This document shows positions 16,601-28,333 of a DNA stretch of 64,000 nucleotides, piece after piece. Position 1 is the first letter of the stretch; every line of letters starts with the position of its first letter. The DNA comes from Cristatella mucedo (taxonomy: Eukaryota; Bryozoa; Phylactolaemata; Cristatellidae). A program made the position numbers and the translations under genes. The DNA lies in the NCBI GenBank assembly GCA_009760855.2, contig WPIO01000003.1, positions 3,790,001-3,854,000 on the forward strand. Reading direction: 5' to 3'. The notes under the pieces were generated by a model. It saw nothing but the letters and a program-made list of their open reading frames with translations, was not told the DNA's origin and did not search any database.

Positions 16601-19600
16601 CCACCGCCTACTGTACACTGAAAGCAAATCAGAACCAGCACTGTGGATTGTAGTGTCACATGAGCAAGGACAATGAACATGCGATTGAACTAAAAACTCA
16701 GTAGATTGCAAGTAGCCAAGACCCAGCATACTCAACTGAGCTACGTTATACCTTAGCCTTACATTCCCCGATGTAGTACATGAGCGCCTGGCAGAGAACA
16801 GCGTGTTGAAATCCGCAAGATTTGCACACGGTCGGCGGCTGCCAACTATGTCTGCTGAACCATTGAGGACTTCTTGGTCGAAGCTACTTCCTATCAGCTG
16901 TGCCTGCAAGCATGCAAAGTGTAAAACCTGAGCTCCACCAAAACGATGGGTTGCGCAAAATAAAACTGCACTGACATAGTATTTGCAGTCGGAGGGGGAT
17001 GCGCCTTGCTTCTATGGCAAAATAAAACTGCACTGACATAGTATTTGCAGTCGGAGGGGGATGCGCCTTGCTTCTATGGGCTCTATTGCTTGCTTAAACG
17101 GCTGGAACTGAGCAGAACACTTGGCTCCATCAAGCTAAATACATCAAAGCATGATGTGTTTGGTCATTCATTAGGTGGCGCCAGGCTCAACTACCAATAT
17201 AGCAGCCTACGCGATAATGCATACCATACGGAGAATGGCCCATTTTGCTGCTACCACCACTGAATATTCATAGATCATTCATCGAAATTGATTGCAAGCA
17301 CTGCATACGTGATCTGAAAGGCCGTGCTTGCTTGTAACTACTGCTGTTCGGGAGAATGCCATCGCCTTTGTGAGGACTGTCAGCCAACGGCTTTAGAGCA
17401 AGCACATCAACAGAGCACTAGTTTGATGAAATTCACAGACGCATGACAGATACCGACGTTCCTGCCGGATTCAGCACCAGATTTTCTTCTTCTCTTTCAT
17501 GTCTTTCTCTGACAAACTCATCGCTAAATTTGTTGCCTAGGCTAATAAAAACCCATTAAAAGTCTTCCACACCCTGTCCCAACAGTACTCCTTATGAGGT
17601 GCATACACCTGTTGCTGCCTATCATAACAAATATCGTACGTAAGTGAATGTCTGTGGTTACTTGCTAAAGCACTGCTCTTCTGAAAACAGATGTCAGGCT
17701 ACGCAATAAAAAGCCGATCCAATATCAGGTGACCACCAGCAACTTTTGTCCAGTGCCCCTTCTGTCATTCTTATCCAAGACGAAGCAAGTAGCAGCCCAG
17801 CGTTTAATCGAGCTCAGCTGATCAGTTAACCAGATTTTGCAAGCAAGTTTCAGGTGGGATATAGAGCTAACAGTTCCACCGAAACAGCCCTCCTGAGGGT
17901 TTACAACGACCTTCTGAAAAATGCTGATCAGAGTACGACCTCTGGCAGTGCTAAACAGGTCTCTCAGCAGCCTTTCATACCAGTGACCACCAGATCCTTG
18001 TGGAGCACCACTCAGCACGCCTAGTGATAACTGACATACTGCTAAACTGGGTTAGGTCCTCTCAGTGACAGATGTCAGAGAGTCGATGTAAATGCGATCG
18101 GTCATCGGCGGAGCCCTTGAAGTATAAGGCGCCTCAAAGGTCTGTCTTAAGACACCCTTCTTGTCGCCATCTATACACTCTCCCTCTGGCCGATGTCATA
18201 GCCAAACTAAATCTCGGGTTTCTTTCCTATCACTCCCCACGACTTTCAGGTCTCCCTCGAACCTTTAAAGGCTAGCTCAGCACACGACTCACTGTTCCCC
18301 TCTTAAGCCTGCATCGAAGACAGTCGCACTTGGCTGGCCACTAACTACCTCCTGAATAAAAACAACAAGATCAAGCTAACAGTTACGTGAAAGGCCAGAG
18401 TCACTCTCAAATTGGAAGACTGTACCCTCTAGACTGGAGCCATCTAGCATCACTCGGTGATGCTGGCCCGTAATCAGGGGATGCTATTCCAAACTCACTG
18501 GTAATTGGATAAGTACATTGCTGCTACTATCAAGCTGGCCTACTTTCAGTTGAAAACATTTTCACACGTTAGTGACATCACGTCTAGATTACTGATATTC
18601 CCCTTATTCACGACTCTAGGCGCGTGCCCTTCATCGTCTGCAACTGCTGCAAAACTCATTGTCTGGTCTGTCGTCCATGGCATAGCTGCCACATCATACC
18701 ACTTCTGTCTAAGCTTCACTGGCTCAGAATCAAGCAAGCATAGAATCCTCTCTATGCCTTACACACTACTTTACTCGGTTTCACCAGCCTACCTATCTGG
18801 CCTCTTTGCTCACCAAGTGGGATGCTCTCACACCACATGTTCATGCTGCTCTAACTTATTCCGAGTTATTCGTGGTGGGAATAGGAAATTCTGTTTGGCA
18901 AGCACAAAAGTAGCCAGTAACTGGTGAACAGGGCACTGCTCACATCAAGTGGTGCAGTCAGTAAAGACCAAATCCTATGAAAGCAATATAGATGGGAATG
19001 GCCGCCAATAATAGGACACCTTGCACAAAAAAGTGCAAGCAGCAAAATTGCTTTAGTACACCGTGGCTGGCAGTTGTGGTAGGTCGCCACCAAAGTGAGG
19101 CTTGAGTTTGTCGCCAAAGAAGAATCATGGTTTGGCAAAATAACATTACATCCGGCTATGTGCTGTAGAGACAACAGGTGACCGGTCATTTGCATTGCGT
19201 GCAGAGCAATTGTGGACCAGGACACTCACCACAGACGCCAGAGTGATTCATTGTCGGATCATAAATCGTTGCTCACTGGTCTAGTGGGAACAATCAGGTC
19301 AATGGGTGCTCTGCCTGCTGGAGTGAAAATTTCGAGGAAGTTCAGCCTCTCCCAATTCCCAGTGCATTGACTGTGGTTAGAACAGGGTTTCGGCAGCATA
19401 CGAAATAATGGTAGTTCAGACAGTGGAGGTAGATGGGCCAAGAACCATCGTTTGTCGACTATTAAATGCTACTACAACGATAGGCAAAATATGTTGCCGA
19501 GCATTTATTTTTTTGTATAGTCGGGATGGATTTTCCAAAAGGGAAGCTCAAGTCCGGTGTTGACCACCCCTGGAACCACGACTGCAACAAGTGCTAACAC

Positions 19601-22600
19601 TTTCCACGACACACCGAGTCATTTCCAGCTTCTTTCTTATTCGCACGACAAACTTAGCGACACGACCTTCAGTCAGAACAGAAGTGAGCTACAGAATCCA
19701 AAAACTTCTTGCCCCAAGATATGATTTCTGCCCTTAATTATGTCTCTTCTGCAAAGTCTATCACACGTTTAACATTTTAAAAATGCATCATACTCACTGC
19801 TAATTACATTCGGGCATAGCCACTGCAAGCTTCGCTGACGTCTAATCCATTATGCAATCAGGAACGCAAGTTGCTGACAAAGAGTCTTAGGTAGGGATTC
19901 TTCCCGGCTCGCTGGCTTCAGGTGCTCCGATATGGCATTGCATGCCCAAAAAATACAAATAAAGAGAGAACCAATAACTGCAACCTCACAATGACTGACA
20001 TATAAGGAAGACCGAAAAGCACCACTGTTAATTTTGCAATGGCTGCTTGGATATGCTTGTCAGAGTTTGGATATATGGGAGACTAAACTCATGATGGGCC
20101 CAAATTCCCATTTTAAAGTGGTGGTGATGATCAAGTGACTTTGATCAAACAAGGCATCTAATAGCTTTGCCAGCAACCACAGCTATTTACACATATTTGC
20201 TCAAGATGAACAGTAGACTCACTGCCGAGAGCCAGCTCATCCATTGCCTACAGTATAAAAACAGCTATTTAGAATTAAGGTAGAATAGGTGCTAGGATGC
20301 AGGGGAACATAAGTCTTCTTCAGTGGTTTGTCAGAGGATTAGACAGCAGTCTTGCTCCAAGTCTTACTTCCTATTCGCTTCGTCCAGTGAGCGTTCATGG
20401 ATAGCTTCAGCATTTCTCTACGACCAAACTTATTCGCTAACATAATTAACGGTAGAATGAAACCTGCCCACTATAGCCTTTACCGCATGCCGTCTCAAAA
20501 TCTGATTTGTGAGCTCCAAACTCAGAGTGTCCCATAAACAGGGACTCAAGTGGAACGCATCGATGAGTTCACCGGCCAAGTCACACCGAGGGGGCCTCCC
20601 CCCTGCCATTCCTTTCAAAGCGATGCAATAGGCATGGTCTGAACTGCATCTATGATTGCCCACTCGCTAAGTCTTGGCTGAAAAAGTAGAACTGGGTTTG
20701 ACTGCTGAGTCTTTGCTAAGTCTCCCCTAAGTCTGGACCGCCCCACCATATTGGTGCCGTTTACACCGAAGACTCGAGTAGATAGAAACCAGGCGGGAAG
20801 CAAGACTCGCCGTTTAAACCAGGCTTTACCAGAATGGGAACATGCATTTCACTTCTGATTTGCACGTTCCTGTTGTTGCCATGTGTCGGATGCAGTCCAG
20901 ACACCATTTATGACATTGTAATTCCTCTTGCTTCAGATTTTGCTAGTCAATGAGCGACCATTCCTGCTTATGGTTCATTATGAAATACTATCTTGCCGTA
21001 AGCTACATGAAACATGGAACAAGGGATAAACCTTTCGTGCGCAAGTTAGCAAGTAAAAAATAGCAGCACTTCTAGGCAAGGCATGACACATTGAAGCCTG
21101 GCTGAAGTCCAAAAGCCAACAAAAGATGCTAAGAATACTAGCATTGCCTATTTTCTTGTCACATTAGTCTTTTCTAACCATGCCTTTGCATAGCTTCACT
21201 ATGAATGCTGACTTTGCATTTTGATTAGCTTCGGTACATCATGGTCTCGCCATCATGAAATCCCATACTGCAAACAACGGAATCGTACAAAAAAACTGCT
21301 TTTGAGTTTGTTGACTAATAAAACCAGAAATAACAGCAATACTAAAGTCGCTAGCAGTGTTTGCTCAGCCTCCAAAACATATCCACGTCCAGAATATCAA
21401 ACCAGCCGGGAAAATGGGAGGGTGCAGCTTCTGGTAATGACAACAACCGCAAAACCTAGCTAGTGCAGAGCACTACACGTTCTTGTCTCTCACACACTCG
21501 TGCCCATCTATATGGCAGGCAACCTTTGATCCAGAATATCCCTGATTACCTAGATGGAGCCTAATTAAGAACTTTGGTAATTTTTTGGACATAAGTTATA
21601 TTCCGAGTTTTTTTGGCTTCAGAATTAGTTGCATGTAACTAACTACTTGCATAGTTGAAGTGGTCATGCTACTTTCTAATTTTGTGTACATCCGTACCAC
21701 ATCGTTATGACACATCGATTATGGGGGTGCGGCACGACTGTCTGGCCAGTTTTTACAGGTATATACATCTTGGCAGAATGTGTCAATAGACCTGAGCAGG
21801 GAATAAGCAGGCAGCACTAAGTGTATAACGACAGCATTATCGGTCTCAGTGGTTATTAACTGTCTCCGACATTGCTTGTCGCAGAAAAGGCAAACACTGA
21901 CATATTCAGGAGTTGTAGAAATGAGTGCAAAAGTATTGGTGACGGCCTAAAATGGCCACCGGACCCTATAAGTTCCGAATCTGGTATTAAAGACTCTACT
22001 GCAACGAGTTATAATCATGTGAAGGTTATGTAATAAGTTACCAATTTTCAGCACAAGTTTATTGGTTTGCTTTGCTAAAATGAAGCTGTATTGCCACGAT
22101 TAACAATCACCTGTCTGAGTTTCTCAGGCATAGCGTGAACAAAGTGTTCACAAACGTCTAACATTATCATTCTCCAAACATTCTGTAAACTCGAGATAGG
22201 GATAGATAAGATATCACTCAATATACTTGAACTAGATATATATTCAAGTAGATATAACCAGATGTGATAGGCCCACAAACGCTCTGTGACTTCTATTATA
22301 TTTATCCGGGAAATACCTCAATGGGATTCACTTCACGAGAATGACAAGGCCTCTCCATTAGCACAGTGGGATACACCAACCCTACACCGAACTCGAGCAC
22401 GTTTCAGAAAAAATATTGAACACACGCCGTGTGCTTAGCATCAATTTCTCATTCAAAAATAACTATTATCTTCTCGACGCTACATTTCACTAGGCACCGG
22501 AACGTTCTGGAGTAGCTCTAAATAAATATCATGCATTCTAATGCCAGGTACCAGATGCAGGGCGCCTAGCCCATTACTACAGTCATCGCAGACCATGAAC

Positions 22601-25600
22601 AAGCCCTTTGGCACCAAACAAAGGACACTATTTTCATTAGGGGCATTCGCTTTTTGTCTTATGGTTCCAGTGGGTTAATCTGGTTCCATGGGGTCACATT
22701 CGAGCGCTACTCATCCTACACCAAAGAAAGCTATTATGCCACTACAGCTGACTATGCAAGGCTGGTCTTCAAGTCCCAGCGGTTTGAGCACGTGTCACCT
22801 TTGCTGAAAGAGCTAGGATGGTTGCCGGTTGAGCAAAGGATACAGAGCAAAGTTCTTACGCTGACCCACAAGGCCCGCCACGGCTTGGCTCCTTCGTACC
22901 TAGCTGAACTGCTGCATCAGTTTCAGCCTGTTCGCGCCCTCAGGTCCTGTGTGGACAATAAATTAGCTGTCCCATTCCTCCGCTTAAAGACAGTTGGCGA
23001 CAGAAGCTTTAGCTCTGCAGGTCCTAGACTGTGAAACTCGCTTCCACAATTCTTACGCAACGACATCTACTCTCCAACTGCCGACTATGGCACATCTTTT
23101 TCAGTGGTCCTGAACTGCTACTTCTATGCTACTCACTACCTCAACTGCTCTCCTAACTCTGCTATGCTTCCCACTTTCTCTTTGTTGCGTGAGACGAAGT
23201 CTGTTGGCTACCGAATGCGTACCGAAAGCCGCTTAGGCTGTGAGTGCGCTATACAAAACTCTCCTGCGTAACACCCACATGGTCTTTTTGACTTTGTGGA
23301 GTTACTGACGGGGATACATTACATTACATTACTCTTTGCTCTTAGCCCAGAGGTTAAGTGCCGGACCTTGACAATAATGCTGTTAGAGTAAAAATATCTT
23401 CTTTACCCTTGCTTCTCAATCTCCTCTTTGACCGGTGGCCATAGGGAGAATGCTACAACGTGACACTAACTACGTGCTCGACGAATTTGCACCTCGGGAC
23501 TACACGCACTGTGCACCCACGCCCAGACGGCCTATGGTTTACTACTGACATTAAACTAGCTACATCTACTAAGTGCAGGCTTGATAAAGCATACAGAAGA
23601 TCCGGACTGACTGTCCACCGATCCTAGAAAAGGCCAAGTTTATCTTCTATAAAAACATTGTTGAATCCCAGTTGCACAATCCTAAAATGCCTATGTCTAC
23701 AATTAACCATCACCATAACTGCTCCCAGGTTAGCTCCTTACCTAATGATGCTTGTGGTTCTTGGTGACCGTTTCCCTTCTAGCTTCTTTGTCAACAAGAG
23801 AGACAAGATCGGAGAGTCCATCCCCTGTGGACCCCTGCCTTTCAATTCCGTCATGTACCTCAATATCTACATCCTAGGAGGCCACGAGAGTGACCTTATC
23901 CTGAAGTTAAAATCCCGATCGAAGTAGGCAACTCTAGATCCCATTCCCATTGTCGAGCTACTACAATGCATAGATCTGCTGCTACCATGCATAACTAACA
24001 TTATAAATATATAATTAAACTAAGGTAATGTCCAAGCACCTTTCAAAAAGGCTGTAGTCAGACCACTAATTAAGAAAGCAACACTAGATCAAGAAAACTT
24101 AAGCAACTTCCACCTAGTCTCGCTTCTACCGTTCCTATCAAAGACACTGGAACAAATTGTTGTGGCAAACCAGCCGAACTCTTATATTGAAACTTCAAAC
24201 CTAGCTAGTCAGCTCCAGTCTGGTTTTACAGCTAATCACTCCAACGAGTCAGCATTGCTTCGGGTGGGTGTATAACAACGTTAGGAATGCAGACTTAAGT
24301 AGAGCCTTTCTGCTTATTTTGCTCGATCTTTCTTCAGCGTTTGATACTATCGTTCCCCAAGGACTTCTCGAGCACTTCTCATCTCGCCTGGGCATCTGGT
24401 GGCAATGCACTAAAATGGTTCAGGTCCTATCTCAGTGGGAGACTCCAGAGCATTGATGTGAACAGACAAAGAGAGATCATCCAAGGAGTCACTGAAGTAA
24501 GATGTACCCCAGGGCTCAGTGCCGGGTGGGTTCATACTCTCCCTCTTGCTTATGTCAGTGCCAGGCACAACTTCTATGGCTTCCACGTCTACGCAGATGA
24601 CAATCAGTTGTACCTTTGCTTTGATCTCTCCCAGCCCTCGAGCACGGCGAGTGCTCTCAACTCCCTTGCTGCATGTATTCATGACATCTGTACATGGATG
24701 ACACCAAACTTTCTCAAATTAAATGACGACAAAACCAACTCACTAGTTATGGGCTAACTAAGAGGGATTCCGAAATTGGAAAACTTAACACTTAAAATCG
24801 GCTCTGCCTGCATATCTCCCACTACACTTGCATGAAATCTAGGTGTCCTGTTCCAAAGTGACCATTCATTAGACGGCCACACCAGCTCTACAGTCCAGCC
24901 TGCCTACTTTCTGCTATATAACATTGCTTACATTCGGACTTGCTTAGACAGGGTTACTACTTCTAAATTGATCCATACATTTATGACATCTCATCTCGCC
25001 TTCTGCAACTCACTGCAAGCTGGTCTACCGGCTGGTGCAATCACGAATTTACAGTTGGTACAAAACTCTACAGCTGGGCTTGTCTGTCGTGAGCGGCGGC
25101 GCAGTTGCCACATCAAACCACTACTCCTGCAACAAACCGACCTGCACTGGCTCCCAGTCAAGCAATGCATCGACTTCAGGGTTCTGTTACTCACTTACAG
25201 GTCCCTTCATTCTGTGGCTCTAGCCTACCTATCAGATCTACTCCCCACCAGGCTGGACATCGTACCATCGGCTTTCGGAATCAAGTCGTTTAGCCACACC
25301 TCGTACGAGCCTCAAATCCCCTGAAGACCGCGTCTTTAGTTCGTACGCTTCCAAAGCCTGGAACTCACTCCTGACTGACGTCAGGACACCCACCGTCTTT
25401 AAAAAAAACAACCCAAAACACATATTTATCACAGCTTTTAGTGGGTCCACGTGATTCATCCCTTGTGTGCTTATGCATGCAGACATTGTGCATGCTGCCA
25501 CTAATCATATTTGCATGTTAACCATCTGCATGTCACCTCTAACCAAGTTATAGTTGTTGACATTGAGCATGCTACCACTAACCATTCGATCATGCTTCGT

Positions 25601-27974
25601 TTACAGCATTTGTAAAGTGCCTAGAAAAAGATTCAGTTCGCCAAAGGGGCTATATAAATGTATTATTATTATTAATTTGCATAAACAGTTGTAACATGCA
25701 CTCTCATAGTTAAAATTGAACATTGAAATGCTAGAACTTCAAAGTACCATGAACTTAACAGGTTTCTGAAAGGTTGGCCATGACATTTCCTGTGAGGGTG
25801 CTTCCCAGCTTCCGCTTAGAGCAGCTAAGTTGGGGTATTGGGAAGCTTCCCGAAAGAGCGTGACCGACCGAAAGTCATTCTGCGCCTGCCTTTGGTAAGT
25901 ATTGGACATGCATAAATTCAGAATCTGCACGTAATTCTTCATGGGGGTAATATATAGTTAATATAAATTTAAATATGGTCACCCTGTCAGTGAGTTGCTT
26001 ACATGCAACTCAATGCTGATGCTGACCGGCACAACATATAACTTTAAAAAAAACTATAGGTTTGTTTTCTAAGAAAATGAAATATAAATACAAAATATGT
26101 TCGTTTCCTCCTTTACAGATTTGCTCCATTAATACAGAACTAAGCTTGGCCATCGACAGGACAGGCTCATCAGCTAGGTCAGCAGACATCCAGGCTGCCT
26201 TCCAAAGCGCAGTTATGAATTTTCCATGATTTCTCACGGGTAAAGGCTAATAATAATAATAGACTGGCAGAAGTTGCTCATGTTACCATAGTCTAAAGTT
26301 GCCTTCTTAATGAATGACCTAGCAACAGCCTTTCTGAAAGGTGCAGGAACAAGACCTCGGGCTATGGACATATTTGTTATTTTAGTTATGCTAGGCAGCA
26401 GCAAATCTAAGCATCTCAGAAGGAGAATAGTAGGAATAGGGTCGAGTGGGCTGGTAGTCTTCTCACACTGACCTTCGAGATGAGGTCAATAGTGTCTGTC
26501 AATAGTCAATAGTGGCAGGCATGAATGTGGACACTAGAGTGCTGAAAGAAACTGAGAAACAGGCATACTAGAATCCTTGATGGCATCAAGAGTTCAGCTG
26601 CCCCTTCACACATTCATATGGATACTAGGAAATCCAGCAGACTGCTTTTGAATGTCCTTAGTAGTTAAAGGATCCATTTCCTCCAACAGAACCAACACAG
26701 TGGATGCACATGGACTTTGCATGTTTCTAGAGACATATTACATTTCTAAACCACTATTAAGCTTAGGAAAGTTGGACGACAGAACGACCCGTAAATGATA
26801 CATGAGCAAAGACTTCTTGAAGCCCGATGCTTATACGGCGCCTTGATTGTCATAGCTTCCCTAGCTAGGTGAGGCAGACCACTAGAAAAATTGAAGAAAT
26901 GCAGTAATTCAGCTAAGTAAACAGTTTGAAAGGCTCCCTCACAGCTGCCCAACCAAATCACGCCTGCCGCCCTCCCGACACGAATGCTGGCCAGCATGTT
27001 GATTTCAACACAGCACCAACAAAAAAGTTCTTTGCAAACGTAGCAGCTCAGTGACCTGAGAGCACATACAGACCTTGGCATACGGGCTAGTTTTTAGTAG
27101 CCGGTTCGCCAACATGCCAAGGTCTGTGCTGAATGATTGAAAGCTGCGATGAGCTATGAGAGGGTGCAACGGCCTAATACAAGAATTCAACACAGCTGCT
27201 GTTCAGTTAAAAAAAAGCAAATCCAAAACTAGCTAGATTAAAACAAAAATTTTTAATACTAAGATTCCAGGCAATTCATTACTCCAAGAGAACTTAGTCT
27301 CTATTCAGGCGCTTTACATATGCCTTGGGGCTCGAGCCCACGACCTCAGCCAGACCTTGGTCGGGGCGAGCACCTTAACCGCTGCACCAAACCAGCTCAA
27401 CATACAGACTCACCACCACATACGGATGTAACATAATTTCAAAGGGGCACTTCCTTGCAGGTGTACTTAAGGATTTCGAAACTTCTATTTGTAAACTTTT
27501 ATTTGCTTTTATTATAGTTCACAAACTGCTGTTGATGCAGCTTACAACATATCGTCAGTCCACGGCTTTTAAGTTCAGCACCAAGCAAATCTGTAGTTGG
27601 GCCAACGATACACCGGCCATAGCTGCTCCAATGCACACGCACACTATTCGGGGTCAAAGGTGAACGACAAAAGCCAGACCAGGTCTGCACAAGACTGCCG
27701 ACATGCCACTATACCATTTCATCTGTTACTAAAGGCCACGAATAGACTATCCAGCTAGTTGGCTCTCCAGTCGGCATGCACGGAGGGGGGCTGCAAAATT
27801 AGGCCAGCAAATCCTTGGCATTTCAAGCAGTAGTACGAAACACAGCAGCAGCAGCAACGCACCTGGAAGTTGATTCTCTTTGCAGGCTTCATAACCCGAC
27901 TGAGCCGGCTTCCTAGGCGCCGCACGAAACTACGGCGGTGCTGGTTCTTCGACGGGTGAACCATCAACCAATGG
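10283..27974 (-). CDS. MTFR1: MTFR1, mitochondrial fission regulator 1 (poly-proline, CHPPR family)
   Basis: The family acts at mitochondria and promotes fission/distribution. Exons in transcript order: 27974-27863 (ATG probably at 27964), 25885-25755 (putative), 15292-14925, 14897-14641, 13131-12959, 10610-10283. Seen: RRSFVRRLGSRLSRVMKPAK matching [14 protein letters not shown]; a coiled coil KKIGQLEAELARLREQIAAL; a proline run FPPLPPPPPPPPLPF; VVDIINE-RKRLKAG matching VDLIKERREKRANAG; VPSMADVLKGLHTVKLRTI matching MPNMLEILKEMNSVKLRSV; and DPASLIAQALKKKFAYR matching DPAALIAEALKKKFAYR. Phases agree at all junctions. The tail carries a poly-alanine tract coded by a GCT/CAG run. The 12959/10610 intron is of GC-AG type. 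The 5'-UTR exon(s) upstream of 27974 were not found. Convergent to PDE7 and divergent from ARMC1. Could be called MTFR1/MTFR2/MTFR1L pre-duplication ortholog. Confidence 0.92.
10830..11410 (-). mobile_element. LINE-a 3' fragment in MTFR1 intron
   Basis: On the minus strand it ends with the LINE-a 3' module: AGCATGC-containing segment, then GCCTAGAAAGAGATAAAGG and an AT-rich tail. Its upstream part carries a frameshifted ORF2 C-terminus. It aligns by eye with the copies at 51090-51590 and 25330-25665. Confidence 0.65.
12959..13131 (-). CDS. MTFR1: MTFR1 exon with GC donor
   Basis: Acceptor gtcttttag, phase 0 in, phase 2 out. Encodes RKRLKAGCATASGAG through VPSMADVLKGLHTVKLRTID. The donor reads GACAG/gcaaga, a GC-AG intron in its strong consensus form; joining to 10610 restores Arg and keeps frame. 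Confidence 0.9.
14105..14380 (-). mobile_element. LINE-a 3' tail copy
   Basis: Starts with (AAT)n, then TTAATAAAGCGCCCTCAGAG and the complement of the GCGCCCAGAGAGAGATTAAG tail, followed by the repeated AGCATGC..GGTTAG..GTGACATGC segment. A second small tail piece with (AAT)n lies at 14016-14050. Confidence 0.75.
14641..14897 (-). CDS. MTFR1: MTFR1 poly-proline exon
   Basis: Acceptor gtgccgcag, donor AACGAG/gtatgc, phase 1 to 0. Encodes a Ser/Val/Pro-rich region, the run PPLPPPPPPPPLPF, then KSVVDIINE. The proline run followed by VDxIxE is diagnostic of MTFR1. Confidence 0.93.
14925..15292 (-). CDS. MTFR1: MTFR1 coiled-coil exon
   Basis: Acceptor tttcctag, donor TACAG/gtatgg, phase 2 to 1. 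Encodes a poorly conserved Ser/Thr-rich stretch, then EAMKKIGQLEAELARLREQI AALAL, matching [20 protein letters not shown] of MTFR1. Confidence 0.9.
15515..15645 (-). mobile_element. tRNA-derived SINE (SINE-A)
   Basis: On the minus strand: TGGTTTGGCCCAGCGG (A box), GTCGTGGGCTCGAGCCC (B box), then a tail GCGCCTGGATTGAGATTGAG that matches the LINE-a 3' tail. Same family as copies at 27283, 29396, 30445 and 63898. Confidence 0.82.
15650..16290 (-). mobile_element. LINE fragment (L2-like ORF2 C-terminus)
   Basis: Minus-strand translation contains LPACAIGCLQLVQNSADCLV, the LxxLQxVQNSAARL motif of L2-like ORF2, followed by frameshifted C-terminal sequence. The copy is broken by frameshifts. Confidence 0.7.
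16542..16595. repeat. 27-bp tandem duplication
   Basis: The unit containing ATGACCGATCTTCTTTTGTA occurs twice with 27-bp spacing and no mismatch in the core. Confidence 0.9.
16955..17078. repeat. 62-bp perfect tandem duplication
   Basis: The unit beginning GCAAAATAAAACTGCACTGA and ending TTGCTTCTATGG is present twice, head to tail, 62 bp apart, with no visible mismatch. It lies in an MTFR1 intron. Confidence 0.93.
17080..18380. other. Intronic sequence, nothing recognised
   Basis: Inside the long MTFR1 intron. Open frames at 17725-18018 (-) and 18072-18275 (+) have no recognised motifs; the latter may be decayed LINE sequence leading into the fragment at 18400. Confidence 0.4.
18400..18850 (+). 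mobile_element. Decayed LINE fragment
   Basis: Translation shows LDKYIAATIKLAYFQL and VSPAYLSGLF in shifted frames. These mirror the LxxHIxxxxRxAFFxLR and VAPAYLSDL stretches of L2-like ORF2 C-termini. Confidence 0.55.
18930..22640. other. Long intronic stretch, nothing recognised
   Basis: Within the MTFR1 intron between 15293 and 25754. No exon, RNA gene or clear repeat family was recognised; open frames are short and have no recognisable motifs. Confidence 0.4.
22690..23335 (+). mobile_element. LINE-b 3' fragment, longest copy
   Basis: Encodes LLKELGWLPVEQRIQSKVLT, then ARHGLAPSYLAELLHQFQ and GDRSFSSAGPRL, the classic L2/CR1-like ORF2 C-terminus. It is interrupted by a stop at 23032, continues frameshifted, and ends with ATACATTACATTACATTAC. 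Confidence 0.88.
23400..25665 (+). mobile_element. LINE-a copy with reverse transcriptase remnants
   Basis: The most complete LINE in the window, about 2.3 kb and inactivated by stops and frameshifts. In order: a linker with RSGLTVHRSILEKAKFIFYK; AVVRPLIKKATLDQENLSNF; LLILLDLSSAFDTIVPQGLL (RT motif with catalytic Asp); FHVYADDNQLYLCFDLSQPS (the YADD active site); LQLVQNSTAGLVCRERRR; TDLHWLPVKQCIDFRVLLLT. It ends in AAGTGCCTAGAAAAAGATTC and (ATT)n at about 25665. Relationship: L2/CR1-like non-LTR retrotransposon. Confidence 0.9.
25755..25885 (-). CDS. MTFR1: Putative MTFR1 exon (SVPNL-like)
   Basis: Acceptor ccaaaggcag, donor TTAA/gttcat (weak). Encodes AQNDFRSVTLFREASQYPNL AALSGSWE. REASQYPNL resembles the RNASVPNL / RQISLPDL motif of MTFR1L/MTFR1. 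Phase 0 in and 2 out fit exactly between exons 27863 and 15292. The weak donor keeps confidence moderate. Confidence 0.5.
26240..26745 (-). mobile_element. LINE-a fragment (pre-RT region)
   Basis: Minus-strand translation includes SIARGLVPAPFRKAVARSFI KKATLDYGN, matching APFKKAVVRPLIKKATLDQE in the LINE-a copy at 24030-24110, plus the LLRLLLPSITKI stretch before it. Confidence 0.75.
26750..27210 (-). mobile_element. Probable LINE-b fragment
   Basis: Minus-strand frame contains TVYLAELLHFFNFSSGLPHL, similar to PSYLAELLHQFQPVRALRSC of LINE-b. The rest is too decayed to place. Confidence 0.4.
27276..27400 (-). mobile_element. SINE-A copy
   Basis: Minus strand: GGTTTGGTGCAGCGGTTAAG (A box), CGTGGGCTCGAGCCCC (B box), and the tail GCGCCTGAATAGAGACTAAG. 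Confidence 0.85.
27863..27974 (-). CDS. MTFR1: MTFR1 first recognised exon
   Basis: Acceptor gcttctag at 27975, donor TTCCAG/gtgcgt, phase 0 out. Encodes HRRSFVRRLGSRLSRVMKPA KRINFQ, matching [20 protein letters not shown] VQFQ. An in-frame ATG at 27964 follows only 10 bases of exon, so it is the likely start with a non-coding exon upstream; a coding upstream exon in phase 2 is also possible. Confidence 0.85.
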
Positions 27975-28114
27975 CTAGAAGCTACACGTGGCTACAGCAG
28001 AAAAACAAAGCATACCGATGCTTGCACCACAACAACAAAAAAAGCACGTGGTTTACAACTAACAAGCAAGCACTGAATGGCATTAATAGATCAGTGCTTG
28101 AGCTCATTAGAGAT

Positions 28115-28195
28115 TTGGGCCCTATCAAATGCATAAAGCACCTAGAAAGAGATTGAGTTTTCTAAGGGCACTTTATCCAGTGTATTATTATTATT
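28115..28195 (+). mobile_element. LINE-a 3' tail
   Basis: AAGCACCTAGAAAGAGATTG, the following TCTAAGGGCACTTTATCC and (ATT)n form the LINE-a terminal module. Confidence 0.8.
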
Positions 28196-28333
28196 TTCCG
28201 TTCAGATAAGCAGCAAAACAGACAACGTAGCAACTACCTACTCATCGGGAGTTCATGTGTGCGAATGAACAGGCCATCACTAAATACCACTCGGAACTGC
28301 AGTGACTAAGTCACTATTTCCCAAAGCAAGACT

